Below, piece by piece: positions 7,167-13,372 of a stretch of 17,672 nt of DNA. The notes beneath the pieces are model-generated. The model had not been told where the DNA came from and did no database searches. It saw only the letters and a list, made by a program, of their open reading frames with translations. This DNA is from an uncultured Prevotellaceae bacterium (GTDB taxonomy: Bacteria > Bacteroidota > Bacteroidia > Bacteroidales > Bacteroidaceae), in NCBI GenBank assembly GCA_946415695.1, contig CAMKTM010000019.1, positions 1 through 17,672 of the forward strand, written 5' to 3'. Made by a program: the position numbers and the translations under genes. The number at the start of each line of letters is the position of its first letter. The first letter of the stretch is position 1.

Positions 7167-8042
7167 TCAGAAGAGTTCCGCCGGAATGCGTTGCTTGGCA
7201 TTCTCGAAGTCCTCCACCGTGTCGAGTTCGCAGGAGAAGAGGTCGGTGACGTCGAGCACGGTAAAGGTGTAGCCGCAAGGAATGAGGCGCTGGAAAGCCA
7301 ACTCGTAGAACTTGTTCTCGAGGTGCTCGCTGTTCATCATGCCGTCCAGTTCCTTGTAGAGTGCAGTGGTGTATGCCTTGCCCATGCGCTCTATGCCGAG
7401 GCTCTCGCCAGCAGCAAGGGCAGGGTCGCACGTCTTGCTAATCTCGGTGATAGACCCACCCCAACCCTCCCTTAAAGGGAGGGAGAAAGTCTCCCCTTTA
7501 AGGGGAGATTTAGAGGGGTCTTTCCCTTCAAGGGAGGGCAGAGGTGGGTCTATCACTACCTTCATCTCCTCTTCGCCAAGCTCGTGGCGGATAAGGGTAA
7601 GGACATTCTCGTGCTTGTCAGCAAGGACGCGCTCCACGATTTGTCCGTCGTAAAGCAGGTCGCTGTCGAGGAGCAAGACTTCCTGGCCTTCTGCTTCGGG
7701 ACGTGCCAGCCAGAGCGAATAGATGTTGTTGGTCGTCGCATAGTCCTTGTTGTGGATGAAGCGGACGCTGATGCTGTCGCCATAAGTCTGCTGGACGAAC
7801 GCCTCAATCTGTTCGTGCAAATAGCCCGTCACGATGACGAACTCGCGGATACCAGCCTTGATGAGTGCATCCATCGAGCGTTGCAAAAGCGTACGCTCGC
7901 CCACCTTGAGCAAGCATTTTGGCGTGTTAGATGTGAGCGGACGAAGCCGGGAAGCTGTGCCCGCAGCAAGGATAATAGCACGGACCCCCTCTTGCTCCCC
8001 CTTAAAGGGGGAGGAATCAGAAACTTTTGTCCCTTTATTCAT
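7167..8042 (-). CDS. Nucleotidyltransferase, phosphocholine/phosphoethanolamine cytidylyltransferase-like
   Basis: This 291-residue protein of the sugar-nucleotidyltransferase fold has the nucleotide-binding signature LAAGTASRLRPLT at about 25-37, TNNIYSLW at about 104-111 as in LicC-type cytidylyltransferases, the metal-binding LLDSD at 124-128 and CELDTVEDF at 271-279. It probably joins CTP to a phospho-amino-alcohol; sugar phosphates remain possible. Two palindromic repeats are read in frame: residues 11-16 (SPFKGE), which displace the expected start just before RAIILAAG, and about 165-197 between KVVID and SITEISKTCDP. Without these the protein would be near 245 residues. It lies 28 bp downstream of the PLP enzyme gene on the same strand, so the two are probably co-transcribed. 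Confidence 0.88.
   Translation of the reverse strand: MNKGTKVSDSSPFKGEQEGVRAIILAAGTASRLRPLTSNTPKCLLKVGERTLLQRSMDALIKAGIREFVIVTGYLHEQIEAFVQQTYGDSISVRFIHNKDYATTNNIYSLWLARPEAEGQEVLLLDSDLLYDGQIVERVLADKHENVLTLIRHELGEEEMKVVIDPPLPSLEGKDPSKSPLKGETFSLPLREGWGGSITEISKTCDPALAAGESLGIERMGKAYTTALYKELDGMMNSEHLENKFYELAFQRLIPCGYTFTVLDVTDLFSCELDTVEDFENAKQRIPAELF
7447..7556. repeat. Composite palindromic element inside the cytidylyltransferase gene
   Basis: Arms 7447-7473 and 7530-7556 are inverted copies matching at 24 of 27 positions. The interior holds further palindromes, CTCCCTTAAAGGGAG (7467-7481) and CTCCCCTTTAAGGGGAG (7491-7507), so the element looks like several hairpin units in series. The gene reads through all of it without a stop, producing a Pro/Lys/Gly/Glu-rich stretch (SPLKGE, LPLREGWGG). 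Confidence 0.9.
7995..8013. repeat. Palindrome at the 5' end of the cytidylyltransferase gene
   Basis: CTCCCCCTTAAAGGGGGAG sits just inside the coding start. On the minus strand it encodes SPFKGE directly before the conserved VRAIILAAG. The codon expected to be the ancestral ATG is now GTC, and the frame uses an ATG 20 codons upstream, provided by sequence next to the repeat. Confidence 0.75.
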
Positions 8043-8070
8043 AAGTCAGACTTGTATTGTGTGTGGGGGG

Positions 8071-9135
8071 TTAGTCCTCTCCCTTTAAGGGAGAGTTAGA
8101 GAGGGTCTTTTTGATAGTGTCAACGACCGTCTGTATCTGTTCGCGCCGGCCGAGGGTGATGCGCAGGCAGTCCTCGAGGCCTTTATCCGTCATGAACTTA
8201 ATCTTATAGTTCTGGTCGGCCAGTGCTTTCTGAAGCTTCTCCTTGATGGCTGTCGGGTACTTGATGAGGATGAAGTTTGCCACGCTCTTATAAACCTTGA
8301 AGCCGGGCTTGTCGCCAAACTCCTTGTAGAAGAGTTGGCGGTCCCATTCCATCTCGTCGGCCACGCGGCGATAGTGGTCGTCGCTCTCGAGGGCAGCCAA
8401 GGCAACGGCTTCCGAAAAGCGGTTGTAGCCAAGATACTTGTTGGAGTAGCTGAGGAACTGGTCGTGCCCTGCACCGATAAAGGCGAAGCCCACGCGCAGG
8501 CCGGGCAGTCCGTAGAACTTGGAGAGGGTGCGCGAGATGATGAGGTTGTTGTACTTGTTCACGAGAGGCGCAATGTAATCCACGTCGCTGGTGATGAAGG
8601 AAGCGTAGGCTTCATCGACGAGCACCATCGTGTCGGACGGGATGTTCTCCATGATGCGGCCAATCTCTTCGCTCGAGAGGCTGTTGCCGGTCGGGTTGTT
8701 GGGCGAGGCCAGAAGCAGCATTCGAGGATGCACGCGATTAGTGTATTCGATGACTTCATCGACGTCGTAGGCAAAGGTGTCGCCCGTCTCGTGCAGAGGG
8801 TACATCTCGAACGAACCGCCGCATTCGCCGGCCACGCGGTTGTAGTACCACCACGAGAACTCGGGGATGAGGATGGTCTTGTTGCTGCCCTCCATGAGGA
8901 AGTAGTGGATGGCGTTCTTGAGCATTTCCTCTCCGCCGTATCCCAGCAGCACTTGCTCTTCAGGCACATTGTATATTTCGCTCAGGCGAACGCTTATTTC
9001 GCTCTTCTTGCCTTGGTCGTAGATGCGGGTGTAGAAGCAAAGCGTACGGGGGTCAAAGTTCTTGATGGCTTCAATGACCTTTTGTGAAGGTTCGAAATTG
9101 AATTCGTTTCTGTCTAAATAGTTCATTATCTTCAT
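8071..9135 (-). CDS. PLP-dependent class I/II aminotransferase-fold enzyme (HisC/CobD-like)
   Basis: The 354-residue fold-type I PLP enzyme shows SPNNPTG (144-150), DEAYASF (174-180), the Schiff-base lysine K206 in SRTLSKFYGLPGLRVGF, and the phosphate-binding Arg (R214) in that motif. This subgroup includes histidinol-phosphate aminotransferase and the threonine-phosphate decarboxylase CobD, which sequence alone does not separate well. Its pairing with a cytidylyltransferase and a divergent CDP-alcohol transferase makes a phospho-amino-acid decarboxylase or an aminotransferase for head-group synthesis plausible. The last residues (SPLKGED) and the stop codon come from a palindromic repeat. 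The start at 9135 is 20 bp downstream of a strong promoter -7 element; an alternative start is the ATG at codon 4. Confidence 0.9.
   Translation of the reverse strand: MKIMNYLDRNEFNFEPSQKVIEAIKNFDPRTLCFYTRIYDQGKKSEISVRLSEIYNVPEEQVLLGYGGEEMLKNAIHYFLMEGSNKTILIPEFSWWYYNRVAGECGGSFEMYPLHETGDTFAYDVDEVIEYTNRVHPRMLLLASPNNPTGNSLSSEEIGRIMENIPSDTMVLVDEAYASFITSDVDYIAPLVNKYNNLIISRTLSKFYGLPGLRVGFAFIGAGHDQFLSYSNKYLGYNRFSEAVALAALESDDHYRRVADEMEWDRQLFYKEFGDKPGFKVYKSVANFILIKYPTAIKEKLQKALADQNYKIKFMTDKGLEDCLRITLGRREQIQTVVDTIKKTLSNSPLKGED
8077..8095. repeat. Palindrome encoding the C-terminus of the PLP enzyme
   Basis: CTCTCCCTTTAAGGGAGAG is a perfect 19-base palindrome apart from its centre. Read on the minus strand it encodes SPLKGE, and the TAA stop follows two codons later. 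It lies between the PLP enzyme core and the cytidylyltransferase start, so it may also fold in the shared transcript. Confidence 0.8.
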
Positions 9136-9155
9136 TTAGTTTTTAGTTTAGCGCA

Positions 9156-9187
9156 CAAAGGTACGACTTTTCTTCCGAATGGACAAA
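9156..9187 (-). promoter_or_regulatory. Bacteroidales-type promoter for the PLP enzyme gene
   Basis: On the minus strand TTTG (9187-9184) is followed after 20 bases by TACCTTTG (9163-9156), matching the Bacteroides -33 TTTG / -7 TAnnTTTG pattern. The start codon lies 20 bases downstream, so the mRNA leader would be very short. Confidence 0.75.
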
Positions 9188-9237
9188 GCAAAAGGAAAAA
9201 AAAGGGAAAAGATGTGGCATTATTGGAAAAGATGTTG

Positions 9238-9245
9238 TACTTTTG
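9238..9245 (+). promoter_or_regulatory. Promoter -7 element for the CDP-alcohol transferase operon
   Basis: TACTTTTG matches TAnnTTTG. The -33 region (near 9213-9217, TGTGG) is poor. It is divergent from the promoter at 9156-9187, with about 50 bases between the two -7 elements. Its position inside the longer open frame beginning at 9214 argues for the start at 9310. Confidence 0.6.
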
Positions 9246-9309
9246 CACCTTAAAAGGGAAACTATTCCTCATTATTCTTAACGACTTTATCATAATAGAC
9301 AATATAATA

Positions 9310-10305
9310 ATGTTTGAAGAAATAAAGAAGAAGTATCTTTCTACGCTCAAGTCCACCGAGACGGAGGACTGGCTCGATTTGCGCATTGTGCGTCCGCTTT
9401 GCTATTTTCTGGCTGTGTTCTTCGCCAAGCTTGGCATCCATCCCAATGCTGTCACCATTGCATCAATGATTATCGGTGCGGGCACTTGCTTTCTCTTTGC
9501 CCACGGCAGCTATTACTATGAGGGGTGGAACGGCTTGTGGCTCAACGTCATAGCCGTCGTGCTGCTCATCGTGGCGGACTTGCTTGATTGCACAGACGGA
9601 CAGTTGGCCCGCCTGACGGGCAAGAAGAGCCGCCTGGGCCGCATCCTCGACGGCATGGCGGGCTTTACGTGGTTCGTCCCCATTTACATCGCTCTGATGT
9701 TCCGCTTCTACCATTTCCATTCGCTGGAGTTCGGATGGTTTGGCATCCCGGACACGGAGCAGAACGTGCTCATCGCCACTGCTGTTGTTGTCGTCTTGGG
9801 CCTCATCTCGGGCTTCGCAGGCATGGGCGGTCAGCAGCGCCTGGCTGACTATTACATTCAGATACATCTCTTCATGCTCAATGGCGACAAGGGCAGTGAG
9901 CTGGACAGTGCCGAACAGCAGCAAAAGGCTTACGACGAGACGCCCGACGAGGGGAACCGCCTTTGGAAGCAATTCCTCAAGAACTACATCAGCTACACTC
10001 GAAAGCAGGAGAAGGCTACGCCCGAGTTCCAGAAGCTCATGGCGACACTTCGGGAGAAATACGGCAGCGCCGGCGACATGCCAGAAGAGATTCGTGAGGA
10101 ACTGCTCCGCGAATCGCGACGCATCATGCCATGGAATGCGATGCTCACCTTCAACTTCCGTTCCGGCATGTTCTTCCTTTTCTGTCTCATCGACCTGCCC
10201 GTCTGGAACTTCCTCTTCGAAATCATCTGTCTGGGGCTCCTGACCGCCTGCATCAACCGCCACCACGAAGCGTGCTGTAAAAGCCTCTCCCAAACCCTCC
10301 CCTAA
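9310..10305 (+). CDS. CDP-alcohol phosphotransferase-like membrane enzyme
   Basis: This 331-residue multi-helix protein carries most of the CDP-alcohol phosphotransferase motif: D93-CT-D96-G97-QL-A100-R101, then G110 and D114. The position of the fourth aspartate, the usual general base, is Gly118, and no acidic residue follows until about residue 137. A hydrophilic, charged stretch of about 80 residues lies between the central and C-terminal helices. Family members move a phospho-alcohol from a CDP carrier onto a lipid, or the reverse. The start at 9310 gives the MFEEIKKKYL N-terminus; the earlier ATG at 9214 precedes the promoter. The last residues (SLSQTLP) and the stop come from a repeat. 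First gene of a probable three-gene operon. Confidence 0.85.
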   Translation: MFEEIKKKYLSTLKSTETEDWLDLRIVRPLCYFLAVFFAKLGIHPNAVTIASMIIGAGTCFLFAHGSYYYEGWNGLWLNVIAVVLLIVADLLDCTDGQLARLTGKKSRLGRILDGMAGFTWFVPIYIALMFRFYHFHSLEFGWFGIPDTEQNVLIATAVVVVLGLISGFAGMGGQQRLADYYIQIHLFMLNGDKGSELDSAEQQQKAYDETPDEGNRLWKQFLKNYISYTRKQEKATPEFQKLMATLREKYGSAGDMPEEIREELLRESRRIMPWNAMLTFNFRSGMFFLFCLIDLPVWNFLFEIICLGLLTACINRHHEACCKSLSQTLP

Positions 10306-10314
10306 AGGGAAGGG
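10295..10314. repeat. Repeat providing the stop codon of the CDP-alcohol transferase gene
   Basis: CCCTCCCCTAAAGGGAAGGG is an imperfect palindrome and is identical to the 20-mer at the end of the shortened purH (15371-15390). In both genes the same register yields LP and then TAA, so the stop lies at the centre of the hairpin. Confidence 0.85.
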
Positions 10315-10344
10315 CTTCTAATCGGTAAAATGGTAAATGATTAA

Positions 10345-11388
10345 ATGATAAATTGGAATAACTTTTTCTTTGTCCTTGGCCTGGCTTGCGTCGTCGTGAT
10401 GCTCTTTACGTTCGACGTCAGTTTCGTTGAACTGTGGGGACACATTTGCCGTGCCGGCTATTGGCTCATCCCGATTGTCGGCATTTGGATTGTTGTCTAT
10501 GGCATCAACGCCCTTGCTTGGATGAGTGTCATCCGGGGCAACACGAGTCCCGGCGAACACGTCAGCTTCTGGAGGATTTACAAGCTGACCATCACGGGTT
10601 ATGCCCTCAACTACGCCACACCCGTCGGCGGCCTCGGCGGAGAGCCCTATCGCATCCTGGAGCTGAGCAAGGACATCTCGAAGCAGCATGCCACGTCCAG
10701 CGTCATCCTTTACGCCATGTTCCACGTCTTTGCCCACTTCTGGTTCTGGTTCACGTCAGTCTTCCTCTACATCGCGCTTTACGCAGCAGGCGACAAGGCT
10801 TGTTCCTTCGACACGACAGTCGGCATCGTGCTGGGCATCATCATCGTGTTCTGCCTTATCGCCTTCTACCTCTTCTATAGGGGATACCGTTATGGACTTG
10901 TCGTGAGGCTCATCCGCTGGATAGGTCATCTGCCATGGCTGAAGGGATGGAGCGAACGCTTCCTCTCAGCCCATGGCGAGGCTTTGCACAATGTGGATGC
11001 ACAGATAGCTGCGCTCCACACGCAAAGTCGCAGACACTTCTATGCTGCGCTGGGGCTGGAATACTTTTCCCGCATCGTACAGAGCGCAGAAGTGCTCTTC
11101 ATGTTGCTGCTCATCGGCATCGACGGCGGTGGCGGCTTCGACGGCATCGCCCTGACCTTCCTGCACTCCATCCTCATTGTCTCGCTTACGACGCTCTTTG
11201 CCAACCTGATTGGTTTCCTGCCCATGCAGCTCGGTGTGCAGGAGGGCGGTTTCGCTCTATCGACGGCAGCACTTGGACTGTCTGCTGCTCAGGGGCTCTT
11301 CGTCAGCATCATCTGCCGCGTCCGCGAAATCATCTGGATTATTATCGGCATTGCCCTTATGAAGGTGGGGAACAAAAGGGGGAAATGA
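10345..11388 (+). CDS. Lysylphosphatidylglycerol synthase TM-region / flippase-like membrane protein
   Basis: The 347-residue integral membrane protein has about eight helices and the family motif region YATPVGGLGGEPYRILEL at about 91-108. It resembles the transmembrane domain of MprF and the AglD/UPF0104 family, without the soluble lysyl-transferase domain. Relatives flip lipids or lipid-linked sugars, so with the upstream CDP-alcohol transferase it may translocate the modified lipid; this is inference. The start at 10345 follows AAATGGTAAATGATTAA, an A-rich short-word run. Its stop overlaps the next gene's start in an ATGATGA sequence, indicating translational coupling. Confidence 0.85.
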   Translation: MINWNNFFFVLGLACVVVMLFTFDVSFVELWGHICRAGYWLIPIVGIWIVVYGINALAWMSVIRGNTSPGEHVSFWRIYKLTITGYALNYATPVGGLGGEPYRILELSKDISKQHATSSVILYAMFHVFAHFWFWFTSVFLYIALYAAGDKACSFDTTVGIVLGIIIVFCLIAFYLFYRGYRYGLVVRLIRWIGHLPWLKGWSERFLSAHGEALHNVDAQIAALHTQSRRHFYAALGLEYFSRIVQSAEVLFMLLLIGIDGGGGFDGIALTFLHSILIVSLTTLFANLIGFLPMQLGVQEGGFALSTAALGLSAAQGLFVSIICRVREIIWIIIGIALMKVGNKRGK

Positions 11389-12050
11389 TGAAACTGAAGC
11401 AACTCTTCGCGCGGTTCCGTGACTGGCAGCGCAATCCCTTTCATTTCAAGCCGATGGTTCGCCAGTCGCACAAGTGCTTGAGTTGCGGACATGAATACGA
11501 GGGAAACTTCTGCCCCAATTGCGGTCAGAAGGCCGACACCGTCCGGTTGAGCTGGCGTTCTGTCTTTGCAAAGATGTTTGATGTCTGGGATGTGGAGAAG
11601 AACTCTCTGCCCACCACCCTCCTGCACCTCCTGTTGCGTCCCGGATACATGATTTGCGACTATTTGGACGGGCGCAGGCGTCCGTACTATTCTCCCGTGA
11701 TGCTTGTGTTCATTCTGGCTGTTGTTGACGCCACCATGGAGTCGTTTACCAACGTGTCTTCCATTCAAACATCTTCCGATCAGTTTTCGACTTCCCTCAC
11801 CGCCTTTCGGGAATGGTGCGAACACAACGAAGGCAGCGTGGGTGCTGATTATCGGACAAGGTATCTCCGTCGGCATCTTCTGTCGCGAAAGCAAAATCAT
11901 CTGGAAAATATCATCGGCATCATTCGAATGAAAGTCGAGAACGAAGGAACAACCATAAATCATAAAGTCACCGCAATCTCATTTTCTCTTTCTTTTTGTC
12001 AAATTCCAATTGACCGAAAACAGCCGCGGAAAGCATCGTTTTTGGCATAA
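11385..12050 (+). CDS. DUF3667-like zinc-ribbon membrane protein, probably 3'-decayed
   Basis: The frame of 221 residues opens with a basic segment and a four-cysteine zinc ribbon (CLSCGHEYEGNFCPNCGQK, about 32-50). It then has LLRPGYMICDYLDGRRRPYYSPVMLVFIL, typical of DUF3667 proteins in Bacteroidota, whose function is unknown. After about residue 150 the predicted sequence loses membrane character and becomes basic and low in similarity. In the +1 frame around 11838-11935 a hydrophobic stretch appears (WVLIIGQGISVGIF), suggesting a frameshift near 11830. The last 40 residues look like translated intergenic sequence. The start ATG at 11385 overlaps the upstream stop; 11388 is an equal alternative. 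It could be a functional short variant or a pseudogene. Confidence 0.6.
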   Translation: MMKLKQLFARFRDWQRNPFHFKPMVRQSHKCLSCGHEYEGNFCPNCGQKADTVRLSWRSVFAKMFDVWDVEKNSLPTTLLHLLLRPGYMICDYLDGRRRPYYSPVMLVFILAVVDATMESFTNVSSIQTSSDQFSTSLTAFREWCEHNEGSVGADYRTRYLRRHLLSRKQNHLENIIGIIRMKVENEGTTINHKVTAISFSLSFCQIPIDRKQPRKASFLA

Positions 12051-12470
12051 CAGCATACGACGTTTGAAATAAGAGCACGCCTTTATTGCCAACAAGGCAC
12101 GCCTCGTTGGATTTTTCCTCTGTAGAAATTCGGCGTAAATCCACATCAAAAATCACGGAAAAACGCGGAAAACTGGCCGTTTTTGCCATGCGCAGTTGTC
12201 ATTTCACAACATTTTTATCAATCTTCAGGAATACAACCTCCTGTGTTTCAACGCCGATTCGTTTTAAGGGCATTTCTTCCGAAAAACGACCTCAACCTTG
12301 CCTAAAACCGGTTTTGACCGACTTTTAAGAATGACGAAAAATCAAAAAGAAAGTAACATCGCCATTTTTGCTTCATTTTGTCACAATCGCAAGAACACTC
12401 CACGTAAGAAAGAAAAACGCACCTGAAAAGATATTTATGACGAAGTTTCATGCAAAACCTGTCCTTCTGC
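12051..12470. other. Intergenic stretch with no convincing gene
   Basis: The stretch is A/T-rich relative to its neighbours and has only short open frames without recognisable motifs. It contains GCACGCCTTTATT and GGCACGCCTCGTTGG (12076-12110), words also seen at the start and end of the window, and a short inverted pair around 12303-12320 (AAACCGGTTTT). It may include the eroded tail of the DUF3667-like gene. I see no RNA gene in it. Confidence 0.5.
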
Positions 12471-12501
12471 TTTGGAACTTCCAAAAAACTTCGTAACTTT
12501 G
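12471..12501 (+). promoter_or_regulatory. Bacteroidales-type promoter for the DUF1080 / Gfo-Idh operon
   Basis: TTTG at 12471-12474, a 19-base spacer and TAACTTTG at 12494-12501 match the -33/-7 pattern well. The start codon at 12537 lies 35 bases downstream. The element falls inside the longer open frame that begins at 12450, which rules out that earlier start. Confidence 0.8.
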
Positions 12502-12536
12502 TATGCGAAACAACATCTAACCAACAAACAAACAAA

Positions 12537-13313
12537 ATGAAGAGACAAATCACTTTGGCGACATTGCTTTTCGCCACAATCTGCGCTTCGGCACAGGCAC
12601 AAGAGAAGAAGGATTATCCGCAACCCGAGGCCATGCGCCCAGGAATGTCGGAGTATTGGACGCCACAGCCCAAGGTGGTCAGCCCGGGAGACATCAAGAC
12701 GAACACCGCGCCGAGCGACGCCATCGTGCTCTTCGACGGGAAAGACCTCTCGGCCTGGATGACTCCCGACGGCAAGGATGCCGCCTGGACGGTCAAGGGC
12801 GGCGTCATGACCGTCGACAAGTCGAAGGGCGACATCATCACGCGGCAGAAGTTCGGCAGCTTCCAGCTCCACCTGGAATGGTGCGTGCCGAAGGGCATCA
12901 CCGGAGAAAGTCAGGCAAGAGGCAACAGCGGCGTCTTCCTGCAAGACATGTACGAAGTGCAAATCCTGGACTGCTTCGGCAACGAGACCTACGTCAACGG
13001 CATGACGGGAAGCATCTACAAGCAGACACCGCCAATGGTCAATGCCATGCGGAAACCAGGCGAATGGAACGTCTATGACATCATCTACACGGCTCCTGTC
13101 TTCAAGGAAGACGGCACATACCTCTACCGACCCTTCGTGACCGTCATACAGAACGGCATCGTCCTGCAGAACCACACCGAAATACAAGGCACGACGGAGT
13201 ACATCGGCTTCCCCCGAACAGTCAAGCACGGCGACGGTCCGATACGCTTACAGTCACACGGCGACCCAAGCCAGCCCATCAGCTTCCGCAACATCTGGAT
13301 AAGACCCTTGTAG
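12537..13313 (+). CDS. DUF1080 family secreted protein, probable 3-keto-glycoside hydrolase/lyase
   Basis: The 258-residue product has a Sec signal peptide (about 1-21, LFATICASAQAQ) and one concanavalin-like DUF1080 domain with typical blocks: IVLFDGKDLSAWM, GNSGVFLQ, EVQILDCF, GSIYKQTPPMVNAMRKPGEW and GPIRLQSHGD followed by FRNIWIRPL at the extreme C-terminus. The domain is complete. Members of this family have been shown to cleave 3-keto-glucosides or 3-keto-disaccharides, and work with Gfo/Idh/MocA oxidoreductases that make the keto sugar; such an oxidoreductase follows 59 bases downstream. Periplasmic location is inferred from the signal peptide. There is no lipobox cysteine at the cleavage region. 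Confidence 0.9.
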   Translation: MKRQITLATLLFATICASAQAQEKKDYPQPEAMRPGMSEYWTPQPKVVSPGDIKTNTAPSDAIVLFDGKDLSAWMTPDGKDAAWTVKGGVMTVDKSKGDIITRQKFGSFQLHLEWCVPKGITGESQARGNSGVFLQDMYEVQILDCFGNETYVNGMTGSIYKQTPPMVNAMRKPGEWNVYDIIYTAPVFKEDGTYLYRPFVTVIQNGIVLQNHTEIQGTTEYIGFPRTVKHGDGPIRLQSHGDPSQPISFRNIWIRPL

Positions 13314-13372
13314 AATGAAGAATCAAACTGATAAAGAACTGTACATCGTACATTGCTAACTTGTAAATTACC

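Noticed and set aside
9214..9309. Upstream ATG extending the CDP-alcohol transferase by 32 residues
   Set aside because: A TACTTTTG promoter element lies at 9238-9245, downstream of this ATG, and the family-like N-terminus begins at 9310.
12450..12536. Upstream ATG extending the DUF1080 protein by 29 residues
   Set aside because: The promoter -7 element (12494-12501) lies inside the extension, and the signal peptide starts at 12537.
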